Positions 1-7,022 of a DNA stretch of 64,000 bases are shown piece after piece. The translations under genes were made by a program, and so were the position numbers. How positions within the stretch are numbered: the stretch's first letter is position 1; each line of letters begins with the position of its first letter. The stretch is from Streptomyces sp. H39-S7. Lineage in GTDB: Bacteria; Actinomycetota; Actinomycetes; Streptomycetales; Streptomycetaceae. The stretch is taken from assembly GCF_027158205.1 (NCBI RefSeq), contig NZ_JAPVLU010000025.1:1-64000 (forward strand). Direction: 5' to 3'. The notes beneath the pieces were generated by a model. It worked only from the letters and a program-made list of their open reading frames with translations, did no database searches and was not told the origin of the DNA.

Positions 1-83
1 CGCTTCACGATCGAGCCCACCCAGGCATAACAGCGGCAACCCGCCGCTTCACCCACCCCAACACCCCAACCAGCAGCGGGTTC

Positions 84-434
84 GTGCTCAGACAGCTCTC
101 AGAATCTGCGAACCCGCTGCTTTCCGTGCATCGGTGGCGGCTGGCCCCTGACGGGCTGGCCACCCGCCGCCAGCTCCGCGCGATGGGGCTGCGCCCGGGT
201 GGCCAGGACGTAGCCGCCGAAGTCCAGCGCCCTCGCCGTCGGCGGGGCCCGCTGGTCGCTTACCTCTACCGCGTTGACCTGGCGAAACCGGTCCGGCCGA
301 TGACGTCCCGCAAGTGGGGTGCTCTCGCGCTGGCGATGCTGGCCCGACGCACCTGCCCCGTCTGCCAAGTCGATGCCGGGTACTGCATACCGCGCTCCCT
401 TGGCATGTGCGTGACCTGCGCAGACTCCCACTGA
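84..434 (+). CDS. RRQRL-motif zinc-binding protein of AICE
   Basis: This 116-residue basic protein is encoded near the left edge. Its central sequence TRRQLRAMGLRPGG (residues 28-41) is the motif that gives the RRQRL family its name. The C-terminus has a probable zinc site made by Cys91, Cys94, Cys101, Cys109 and Cys112. Members of this family are common passengers of Streptomyces conjugative elements and are usually encoded a short distance upstream of the FtsK-like transfer gene, as here. Their function is unknown; the basic middle and zinc site would suit nucleic-acid binding, which is inference. The GTG start at 84 is the first in frame; no convincing ribosome site precedes it, so the start is uncertain. 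Confidence 0.7.
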   Translation: MLRQLSESANPLLSVHRWRLAPDGLATRRQLRAMGLRPGGQDVAAEVQRPRRRRGPLVAYLYRVDLAKPVRPMTSRKWGALALAMLARRTCPVCQVDAGYCIPRSLGMCVTCADSH

Positions 435-451
435 CCTGAGGGAGAGTCCTG

Positions 452-760
452 ATGGCCCGTCGTGACCCACCGGGGATCATCGCCCCGCACATACCCGCAG
501 ACGCCTACCGCCGCGCCGAAGCCACCGGGCAACCGGTCGTCATCGTCGTGCACACCACCGATCAGGACGGGCGCCCGTTGCGCCACTACCTGTTTCCCCT
601 CGTCATCGCGGGTGCCGGCGTCGTGGGGATGTTCGGCCTCGTGGCCGCGTTCGTCGCACTCCTCGACTTCGCAGCCCACACCGCCATCGCCATCGGCAGC
701 GTGGCCGGACCGGTCAGCGTCGGCGGCATCACCCTCAAACTCGCTCGCACCAAGGACTGA
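452..760 (+). CDS. Small membrane protein (Spd-like position)
   Basis: The product is 102 residues with a hydrophilic N-terminus of about 45 residues and two hydrophobic stretches at roughly residues 47-68 and 74-95, so it is predicted to be a small integral membrane protein. The ATG at 452 follows a GGGAGAG ribosome site and lies 17 bases after the preceding gene, so the two are probably co-transcribed. In Streptomyces conjugative elements, small membrane proteins beside the transfer gene are often Spd proteins, which help the element spread through the recipient mycelium. That role is inferred from position and topology only; no specific Spd motif is recognisable. Confidence 0.6.
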   Translation: MARRDPPGIIAPHIPADAYRRAEATGQPVVIVVHTTDQDGRPLRHYLFPLVIAGAGVVGMFGLVAAFVALLDFAAHTAIAIGSVAGPVSVGGITLKLARTKD

Positions 761-776
761 ACGGATGGAGCCCCGC

Positions 777-1031
777 ATGATCCGCCTGCGTATCCATACG
801 GCAGTCTGCCCGCGCTACGCGCTCGTCCTCACCGACACCCCCCGCCCCAACTGCCCCGATTGCGGCGGCACGGGCGGCATCCTCCACCACTACGGCGATG
901 ACTCGGGCGAGTACGCCGGCACCGAGTGTGAGCCCTGCGGCTGCTGGACCCACTGGCGCATGACCCTGCTGCCCCTGCTGTCCTGGTTCCGCCGACCGCG
1001 CGTCGGCTACAGCAGCGAACCGCCTTTCTAG
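777..1031 (+). CDS. Small Cys-rich AICE protein
   Basis: This 84-residue product contains CPDCGGTGG and later CEPCGC, two CxxC knuckles that resemble half of a DnaJ-type zinc finger and probably bind one zinc ion. The C-terminus is basic and aromatic. The ATG at 777 is preceded by GGATGGAG at good spacing; an in-frame ATG at 765 is an alternative that would add four residues. It follows the membrane-protein gene by 16 bases and is followed by a strong hairpin, so it closes the small-gene operon. Similar short CPDC proteins recur in Streptomyces AICEs without an assigned function. It is too small to assign further. Confidence 0.6.
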   Translation: MIRLRIHTAVCPRYALVLTDTPRPNCPDCGGTGGILHHYGDDSGEYAGTECEPCGCWTHWRMTLLPLLSWFRRPRVGYSSEPPF

Positions 1032-1047
1032 TCCCGCCCCGCCCAAA

Positions 1048-1078
1048 GCCTCCCGCCCACCCCAAACGGGCGGGAGGC
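1048..1078 (+). terminator. Hairpin terminator after small-gene operon
   Basis: A perfect 11-bp stem (1048-1058 with 1068-1078, GCCTCCCGCCC paired to its complement) and a 9-base loop lie 16 bases past the stop at 1031. There is no U-tract, as is usual in this GC range. Confidence 0.7.
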
Positions 1079-1386
1079 CGTAGGGGGCCCGCAGGGCGTC
1101 CGATCCCCCTCGCATGTGGGGCATGACCCCCCGGGTCGCGAACGGCCGTTGAGGCCCCCACGAGGGGGCTGCACGGGCCTGATTTGCGGTGCTCTTCGCG
1201 CGCGTGCGCGTAGAGGCCCCCTCCCTGAAACGGCGCAACTCCGCAACTTCGCAGGTCACAGGCGGTTGTGGAGGCTCAACCTGCGGTGCCGACGCAACCG
1301 GCAGCGCAACCCCCGGTCATTGAGGTGGGCCGGTGACGCCACGCAACGGCGCACCGGCCCTATCCACGGTCTTGGAGGACCTTTTC
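1079..1386. other. Non-coding leader of the transfer gene
   Basis: No gene is supported in these 308 bases. They hold an imperfect hairpin near 1151-1170 (GCCCCC/GGGGGC arms), GCAGGTCA at 1251-1258 and ACCTGCGGT at 1279-1287, two oppositely oriented pieces of a motif that recurs around the repeat field at 6.6 kb. The transfer promoter and its operator are expected here; I cannot place -10/-35 boxes with confidence. Confidence 0.4.
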
Positions 1387-3282
1387 GTGGACTGGAAACA
1401 AGCATGGTCGAACACCACCACCACAACCAACACAGCGCTGGACGCGCTCGCACCGATGTGCGCGCCGTTCGCGGTCCGCTGGGACCGGGACGCCGAGCGC
1501 CGGACACAACTGCGGACCCCGGAGCACCTGAAAGCGCTCATGAGTGCGCAGCGGGAGCACAACTCTGCCCGCTCCACCGCTGTCATGGCGCGCAATCAGC
1601 GCAGTGCGGCCCGTAAGGCGACGAACAATCCGCTGTCGCAGAACCGCCGGGCCGCGCGGACCGCGCACAAGGCCGCACGGCAGCATCACAGCCAGGCCCG
1701 CGCGGTGTTGAAGGCGGCGCAGAACAACTACCCCGCCACTCTCACCACCCGTGCGGTGCAGGCGCATGCCGCGCACGCGGTGCCGGGCGGGTTGGCGTCT
1801 TGGCTGATGTCGGAGACCGCCCACACGCTCACGGTGTGGCCGGCGTCCCTGTCCGCCGGGCTGATCGTCCTGAACGCGGCCGGTCTGTGGCTGGGGCGTC
1901 GTCAGCCGTCGGTGCGGCTCGATGACGGGATGAGCCCTGAGGAGCGTCGGTTGGCCTCCCGGCTGGACCCCTCGTTCTGGGTCCAGAACGCCGACGCCCG
2001 GGGCTTGTCGGGCACGGTGCCCACCCCGGCCAAGCTCACCCAAGCCGGGCTGGTCGCACACGTGCGTCTCGACGGCCGGTGGACACCGAAATCGTTCCGC
2101 GCGAAGGCTGATGAGATCCGGGCCTTGCTGGGGGCGCGGACGGCCCTGCGCATGGAGATCACCTCCGGCAGCCACGGCGACCGGGCCACGATCACGCTGC
2201 GCACCCGCAGCGCGGCCGACGGCATCGACCTGACCGGCTGGGCCCCCGGCGCCCCATGGGGCATCGACACCATCACCGGCGACCCGGTCATGGTCCCGCT
2301 GGGCCGCCGGATGCTGATCGCGGGAACCTCCGGATCAGGCAAGTCCTGGTCCACCCGGGCGCTTCTCGCAGACGCCTCCGAGCCTGCCGACCACCGCCTT
2401 ATCGTCATCGACCCGAAGCGGGTCGAGGCCCTGAACTGGCAGCACCGAGCCCGCACGGCGGTCCGCCGAGACGACGTCCTTGAGGTGACCGATGAGCTGG
2501 TCGAGGAGATGCACGAGCGGCTGGAGGAGATCCCGCGCGGCAGCGACGTCATCGCCATCAGCGCCCGCCGCCCCCGCATCACGGTCTTCGTCGACGAAGG
2601 GGCCGAGGTCATCGCCATGGCCCGGCACAAGGCCCCCCGCACCGAGGACGGGCCCGGCACGGACTACGTCCGGATCATGGAGAACCTGCGCACCCTGGCC
2701 CGCATGGCACGGGCAGGGGAAATCATCCTGATCTGGGCAACGCAGAAGCCCACTATGGACGGCAAGAGCCCCGGTCTGGACCCGCAGATCAGCGCGCAGA
2801 TCACCTACCGGGCCTCGCTCGCCCTCTCCACATCCTCAGAGTCCCGGGTGGTGTTCGGGGAGGACGCCACCGAGGACGGATGGCACGCACACAAGCTGCC
2901 CATGCCCGGTATCGCGATGCTGCGCTCCGGACCCAAGTCCCAGCCCCACCCGGTCAAGACCCGGGCGTTCTCCCCGGCCGACGTCATCGCCCTGCCCGAC
3001 CGCCCCATCTGGCACCGGACAGCAACCTCCCAGCCGACCCGGAGCCCGCTGCACCTGGTCAAGGAGCCGACCACCGCCCCGGCGGCCGCGCCCGTGCCGG
3101 CCAGCAACCGGGACCGGGTGCGACAGGCAGTCGCGGACGGGGCTCGGACCCTGCGGGACATCACCGACCGGACCGGCATCAACAAGGGAACCGTCTCCCG
3201 CGAACTCAAAGCCCTCATCGCCACCGGAACCCTGCTCAGGACCGATGACGGCATGGTCCTGCCCGGCCAGCAAGCGGCCTGA
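1387..3282 (+). CDS. traB: FtsK/SpoIIIE-type conjugative DNA translocase (TraB family)
   Basis: This 631-residue protein is the transfer motor of the element. In Streptomyces, a single TraB-type hexameric ATPase moves double-stranded DNA between hyphae. The first 130 residues are basic and helical, followed by a hydrophobic segment (about residues 145-170) that would anchor it in the membrane. The motor domain has Walker A GTSGSGKS (about residues 313-320) and Walker B VFVDEG (about 400). The last 60 residues form a winged helix-turn-helix (RDITDRTGINKGTVSRELKAL), the position where TraB and FtsK proteins carry their sequence-reading gamma domain. GTG 1387 is chosen because GGAGGA sits seven bases upstream; an in-frame GTG at 1333 lacks a ribosome site. 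It is followed by its own hairpin. Confidence 0.9.
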   Translation: MDWKQAWSNTTTTTNTALDALAPMCAPFAVRWDRDAERRTQLRTPEHLKALMSAQREHNSARSTAVMARNQRSAARKATNNPLSQNRRAARTAHKAARQHHSQARAVLKAAQNNYPATLTTRAVQAHAAHAVPGGLASWLMSETAHTLTVWPASLSAGLIVLNAAGLWLGRRQPSVRLDDGMSPEERRLASRLDPSFWVQNADARGLSGTVPTPAKLTQAGLVAHVRLDGRWTPKSFRAKADEIRALLGARTALRMEITSGSHGDRATITLRTRSAADGIDLTGWAPGAPWGIDTITGDPVMVPLGRRMLIAGTSGSGKSWSTRALLADASEPADHRLIVIDPKRVEALNWQHRARTAVRRDDVLEVTDELVEEMHERLEEIPRGSDVIAISARRPRITVFVDEGAEVIAMARHKAPRTEDGPGTDYVRIMENLRTLARMARAGEIILIWATQKPTMDGKSPGLDPQISAQITYRASLALSTSSESRVVFGEDATEDGWHAHKLPMPGIAMLRSGPKSQPHPVKTRAFSPADVIALPDRPIWHRTATSQPTRSPLHLVKEPTTAPAAAPVPASNRDRVRQAVADGARTLRDITDRTGINKGTVSRELKALIATGTLLRTDDGMVLPGQQAA

Positions 3283-3293
3283 CCGAACGACAA

Positions 3294-3329
3294 CGGCGGC
3301 CCCAATCCGACCAAGAGCCGGGGCCGCCG
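3294..3329 (+). terminator. Hairpin after traB
   Basis: The 10-bp perfect stem CGGCGGCCCC (3294-3303) and GGGGCCGCCG (3320-3329) with a 16-base loop begins 11 bases after the traB stop. It may terminate traB transcripts or partly shield the replication genes downstream. Confidence 0.55.
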
Positions 3330-3369
3330 CCAATCCAGCACGCTCACACGAGAACTGGAGACACCCAGC

Positions 3370-4056
3370 ATGACCCAACCCACCCCCATCCGGCGACCCC
3401 ACCGGCCCCGTTTACTGGACGCCTATGGCTGCCAGGGCGGCGCCGGCAAAGGCTACGACGACGCCGGATTCGACGTCACCGGCCTCGACCACGAGCCGCA
3501 GCCCCGCTACCCGTTCACCTTCGTCCAGGGTGATGCGGTCGCGTTCATCCGGGAGCACGGGCACGAGTTCGCGGCGATCCACGCTTCTCCGCCGTGCCAG
3601 CACGACAGCGACTGCCAGCGCATCCAGGGCCGCGACCACCCGGACCTGATCGCCCCTACCCGCGCAGCGCTGGAGTCCACTGGCAGGCCGTGGGTGATGG
3701 AGAACGTCAAGGGTGCCCTGCCCAAGCTCCGCGAGCCGGTGATGCTGTGTGGGGCGATGTTCGGGATGGCGACCTACCGCCACCGTTGGTTCGAGACTGG
3801 CGGCGGCTTCACCCTTACCGCACCCGCCCACCCCGCGCACATCGCACCGCAGGCCAAGATGGGCCGCCCCGTCCCGGACGGCTGGTACGGGCAGTTCGTC
3901 GGGAACTTCTCCGGCGTCGACCTGGCCCGCCGCGTCATGGGCGTGCCGTGGATGAACCGCGACGGCATCCGCGAGTGCATCCCACCCGCCTACGCGGCGT
4001 GGATCGGTGCCCAGCTCCTGGCCAGCATCACGCCGGCACTGGGGGTGGCGGCATGA
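3370..4056 (+). CDS. Orphan C5-cytosine DNA methyltransferase-like protein
   Basis: The 228-residue product has the core motifs of C5-cytosine methyltransferases: an AdoMet-binding start (LLDAYGCQGGAGKGY, motif I), SPPCQ with the catalytic cysteine at about residue 76 (motif IV), and ENV at about 111 (motif VI). It is much shorter than a typical 300-450 residue enzyme, and there is little room for a target-recognition domain, so its specificity may be relaxed or unusual. No restriction endonuclease gene is nearby. Such stand-alone methylases occur in actinobacterial phages and AICEs, where protection from host restriction is the usual suggestion. The stop overlaps the next start (ATGA at 4053-4056), which couples it to the primase-polymerase gene. 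Confidence 0.8.
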   Translation: MTQPTPIRRPHRPRLLDAYGCQGGAGKGYDDAGFDVTGLDHEPQPRYPFTFVQGDAVAFIREHGHEFAAIHASPPCQHDSDCQRIQGRDHPDLIAPTRAALESTGRPWVMENVKGALPKLREPVMLCGAMFGMATYRHRWFETGGGFTLTAPAHPAHIAPQAKMGRPVPDGWYGQFVGNFSGVDLARRVMGVPWMNRDGIRECIPPAYAAWIGAQLLASITPALGVAA

Positions 4057-4889
4057 ACGCCCTGCTGGCCACCGCCCTGGACCTGGCCGCCGCCGGGGTA
4101 CCGGTGCTGCCGCTGCGGGCGGGGAAGGTCCCGTTCGGGAACTGCCGGGCCTGCGCCGGCAACGTGTGCGGCGGGCGGCCGAACATGAAGACCCCCGGCC
4201 CCTGCACCTGCCCGAACCTGTGCCACGGCTGGGCCGCTGCCACCACCGACCCGAACGTCATCTCCTCGCCTCCGTGGGAGCGGGCGTGGCGGCAAGCGGC
4301 GGGTGTGGCCTACCACCCGGGCGGCGCCGGGCTCACCGTCGTGGACCTCGATAACCCGGCCGCCATCGCCTGGGCCCGTGCGAACCTGCCCGCCACCCGG
4401 ACCGTGCCGACGACCCGGGGCGAGCACTGGCTCTACCAGGGCGCCATGCAGGGCGCCAACGGCGTACGGCCCGGCGTCGACATCAAGTCGACCATGGCCT
4501 ACGCCCGCTGGCTCGGTGCCGGCACCGGCACGATGGCGGCGCTGCCGGACGTCGTGCGCGCGCTGACCGCCAAGGAGTCCGCGCCCGTACGACCGGCGCC
4601 GCCCATCGCCGTGCCCGCTCAGGCCAGGGACAGCCAGTGCCCGCACCGCACACCCGCCTATCTCGCCCGTGGCCTGGCCATGGCGGAGCAGCGCATCACC
4701 GAGGCCCGCGAGGCGGTGCACGCGACCGTGTACCGAACGTTCCTCGCAGTGCTGTCCGCGCACGGCCAGTGCGGCTGCCTCACCGAGGCACACATGGCCC
4801 GGCTGTTCACCGCCGCACAGGTCAAGGGCGAATCGGCACGGCACTGCACCGACGCATGGACCAACGCCCTGAACCGATTGGGGATGTGA
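4053..4889 (+). CDS. Bifunctional primase-polymerase (prim-pol), AICE replication
   Basis: This 278-residue protein is an archaeo-eukaryotic type primase-polymerase. It opens with the family signature AAAGVPVLPLRAGKVP. A Cys-rich insertion follows (starting at Cys31, CRACAGNVCGG then CTCPNLCHG), probably a zinc site. Next come VVDLDNP, whose two aspartates at about 98 and 100 are the expected metal ligands, and the GEHWLY segment that corresponds to the conserved histidine motif. The C-terminal 90 residues look helical. Together with the downstream ATPase it should initiate element replication, replacing RepSA of pSAM2-like elements. Its ATG overlaps the methylase stop by four bases, and the next gene starts one base after its stop. 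Any larger reading frame beginning upstream in this frame is an artefact. Confidence 0.85.
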   Translation: MNALLATALDLAAAGVPVLPLRAGKVPFGNCRACAGNVCGGRPNMKTPGPCTCPNLCHGWAAATTDPNVISSPPWERAWRQAAGVAYHPGGAGLTVVDLDNPAAIAWARANLPATRTVPTTRGEHWLYQGAMQGANGVRPGVDIKSTMAYARWLGAGTGTMAALPDVVRALTAKESAPVRPAPPIAVPAQARDSQCPHRTPAYLARGLAMAEQRITEAREAVHATVYRTFLAVLSAHGQCGCLTEAHMARLFTAAQVKGESARHCTDAWTNALNRLGM

Positions 4890-4890
4890 C

Positions 4891-6366
4891 ATGCCCGAGG
4901 ACGAGAAGACCCCCGCCCGCGAGATCATCACCGACTACGCGCAATCCCACTTCCGGTACTTCCGCACCGCCGACGGCACCGTATACGCACAGCGCAACGG
5001 CCACCCCGTGGCCCGCCCGATCCGCTCGCAGGGCACGACCGGCAGCCACCGCCAGGAACTCATCGTCGGTATGTACCGCGACGGGATCGGGGTGTTCAAC
5101 GGCACCGCGCTCAAAGAGGCGCTGGATTTGATCGAGGCGCTGGCGCTGTACGAGGAGACGCAGGCGGTGCACATCCGGGTGGCACCGGGGTTCGACGGGG
5201 CGACGTGGCTGGACCTCGGGCGGGATGACGGGCAGTCCGTCCGCATCCACCCCACCGGCTGGGACATCCTCACCCCCGACCCCCGCGAGGTGTGCTGGCG
5301 GCGCACCCAGCTCACCGGGGAACTGCCCCTGCCGGCCAAGGACACCGGCGGTAAAGGCATCGACCTGCTGATGCGGTTGTGCAACTTCGCCACCGCTGAG
5401 ACCGAGTGCTTGGCCATCGCCTGGCTGATCGGCTGCCTCAGGCCGTTCGCGCCCGTCCCCGCACCGTTCCTCACCGGCCCCCAGGGTGCGGGCAAGTCCA
5501 CCGCCGGGCGGATGCTCCTGCGGATCATTGAGGGCATGAGCGGAGACCTGCGCCGGGCACCGAAGGACGAAGGCGACCTGATCACGGCCGTGGCCGCCGG
5601 ATGGATCACCGCCCTGGACAACCTCTCCCACATGACCCCGGAGCTGTCCGACGCGATGTGCTGCATCGTCACCGGCGCCGAAAGCGTCAAGCGCGCCCTG
5701 TTCAGCGACGGGGACGTCTTCCGTCTGGGCTTCCGCCGCCCCCTGCTCCTGACCGGCATCGACGTCGGAGTCATCCGCCCCGACCTCGCTGAACGGCTCC
5801 TGCCGCTACGCCTGGTACGGCCCCGGATCCGGCGCACCGAGGCCGAACTGTGGGCCGAGTACGCGGAAGTGCTGCCGGTCATCCTCGGCTCGCTCCTGGA
5901 CCTCACCGTCAAGGTCCGCGCCATGGAGGTGGAGACCCCCACCGACCTGCGGATGGCGGACTTCGCGCACCTGTGCGCGCAGCTCGACGCAGCCGCCGGC
6001 CTCGGAGCACTCACCGCCTACCTGGCCAGCCTGGACGAGCTGAACGACGACGTGATCGAGGGCGACCTGCTCGCGCAGACCGTCCTGAAGCACGCCGAGA
6101 CCCTCGCCCCGGGCACGGAGCAACGGATGACGTCCACGCAGTGGCTGCACTGCCTCAGCCGCCTCCACAGCGGCGACGACTGCCGCCCCCTGCCCAAAGG
6201 CTGGCCGACCACCGGCAAAGTCCTCTCCGACCGCCTCAAGCGCCTCCAACCAACGCTGGCCGCACGTGGCGTGCTCATCGACACCGGCCGCACCAGCGAA
6301 GGCCGCTACCTCGAAATGACCCGCCCGGCAGCCCCGCCGCCACCTGAACAGCAGCGGGCGTTCTGA
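4891..6366 (+). CDS. AAA ATPase / replication helicase-like Rep protein
   Basis: The 491-residue product carries Walker A GPQGAGKST (Lys about 202) and an acidic Walker B-like site in WITALDNLSH (Asp about 243), followed by GIDVGVIRPDLAERLLPLRL, an arginine-rich sensor region. The layout resembles the D5/P4-type helicases that accompany prim-pol enzymes in plasmids and AICEs. The C-terminal 100 residues include a predicted winged-helix stretch (LPKGWPTTGKVLSDRLKRLQP) that could bind the origin. ATG 4891 starts one base after the primase-polymerase stop, so the two subunits are made from one message. The repeat field at 6540-6744, just downstream, is the best candidate for its binding site. 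Helicase activity is inferred, not visible from a complete motif set. Confidence 0.75.
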   Translation: MPEDEKTPAREIITDYAQSHFRYFRTADGTVYAQRNGHPVARPIRSQGTTGSHRQELIVGMYRDGIGVFNGTALKEALDLIEALALYEETQAVHIRVAPGFDGATWLDLGRDDGQSVRIHPTGWDILTPDPREVCWRRTQLTGELPLPAKDTGGKGIDLLMRLCNFATAETECLAIAWLIGCLRPFAPVPAPFLTGPQGAGKSTAGRMLLRIIEGMSGDLRRAPKDEGDLITAVAAGWITALDNLSHMTPELSDAMCCIVTGAESVKRALFSDGDVFRLGFRRPLLLTGIDVGVIRPDLAERLLPLRLVRPRIRRTEAELWAEYAEVLPVILGSLLDLTVKVRAMEVETPTDLRMADFAHLCAQLDAAAGLGALTAYLASLDELNDDVIEGDLLAQTVLKHAETLAPGTEQRMTSTQWLHCLSRLHSGDDCRPLPKGWPTTGKVLSDRLKRLQPTLAARGVLIDTGRTSEGRYLEMTRPAAPPPPEQQRAF

Positions 6367-6382
6367 CCCGCACGCACACCCG

Positions 6383-6430
6383 GAACAGCAAGAAGAGCAC
6401 CGGCCCCGGGGGGTGCTCCTCTTGCTGTTC
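6383..6430 (+). terminator. Strong hairpin terminator after rep
   Basis: A 19-position stem (6383-6401 with 6412-6430) pairs at 18 positions around a 10-base loop, 16 bases after the rep stop. It separates the replication operon from the repeat field and xis-int. Confidence 0.8.
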
Positions 6431-6520
6431 GGCGGAACGCCGCTCGAAGGTCGTGCCGCGCAGCGGCTCCTTCTTCGCTCTGTGAGGCGCACCGGACCAC
6501 AACAGACAGGCCCTTCTTTT

Positions 6521-6744
6521 TTCCTAAGTAGGAAGAACCTGCGTCATCTGCGTCATGCGGGCCGAAATACGGGCCTTGACCTGCGGTGACAGCCATGACG
6601 CAGACGGCGGCGCCTGCGTCATCCTGCGTCATCTGCGTCATGCGATGACGCAGCCCATGACGCACCCATGACGCACCCCCAACCGCTACGTCACTAAAAA
6701 CCGCAGGTCAGAGGCCCGCATGACGCCAATGACGCAATGACGCA
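6521..6744. repeat. Iteron-like octamer field, candidate AICE origin
   Basis: The octamer TGCGTCAT or its complement ATGACGCA occurs eleven times without a mismatch. Forward copies start at 6540, 6549, 6615, 6625 and 6634. Reverse copies start at 6595, 6645, 6657, 6668, 6729 and 6737. A one-mismatch copy starts at 6720. Spacing is 8-12 bases within clusters, and the central cluster switches orientation near 6643. On the left is an AT-rich patch with a perfect palindrome TTCCTA-AG-TAGGAA (6521-6534) and a T-run. No coding frame explains the repeats. The region from 6367 to 6828 is otherwise empty of genes. Confidence 0.85.
6577..6710. repeat. 11-bp inverted repeats flanking the iteron core
   Basis: TGACCTGCGGT at 6577-6587 and its exact complement ACCGCAGGTCA at 6700-6710 bracket the central cluster of octamers. 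The core nine bases recur in the traB leader (1279-1287), which suggests one DNA-binding protein acting on both regions. Confidence 0.7.
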
Positions 6745-6828
6745 GAAATCCCCACCTCGGACAGGTGCGACGGCCCCACGAGCGCGAGCCGCCCAAAACG
6801 CGCCCACCCCGCCACCCAAGGAGCCGCA

Positions 6829-7020
6829 GTGACCACCGCTCCCATCCCCGAAGCACTGACCGTGCCAGAGGTCATGGCTGCACTGCGGCTCGGCCGCAGC
6901 AAGCTCTACGACCTGCTCCGCTCCCGCGAGCTGGACAGCTTCAAAATCGGCCGCAGCCGCCGCATCACGGTCGACAGCCTCACCGCCTATCTCCGCAACC
7001 AGACCAATCAGGAGTACTGA
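6829..7020 (+). CDS. xis: Excisionase (helix-turn-helix, MerR/Xis type)
   Basis: This 63-residue protein is almost entirely one winged-helix DNA-binding domain: VPEVMAALRLGRSKLYDLLRS is the recognition helix-turn-helix, followed by FKIGRSRRITVDSLTAYL, the wing. That is the usual form of Xis in pSAM2-like elements, which together with integrase drives excision of the element. GTG 6829 follows AAGGAG at 6818-6823 with five bases of spacing. The integrase starts two bases after its stop, so expression is coupled. The octamer field ends about 85 bases upstream and could also act on the xis-int promoter. Confidence 0.85.
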   Translation: MTTAPIPEALTVPEVMAALRLGRSKLYDLLRSRELDSFKIGRSRRITVDSLTAYLRNQTNQEY

Positions 7021-7022
7021 CC

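Noticed and set aside
1-300. Search for a left attachment site copy of the tRNA-Ile 3' segment
   Set aside because: No match to the tRNA 3' region was found, so the left end of the element is outside the window.
6540-6744. CRISPR array
   Set aside because: The repeats are only 8 bases, occur in both orientations and have no uniform spacers.
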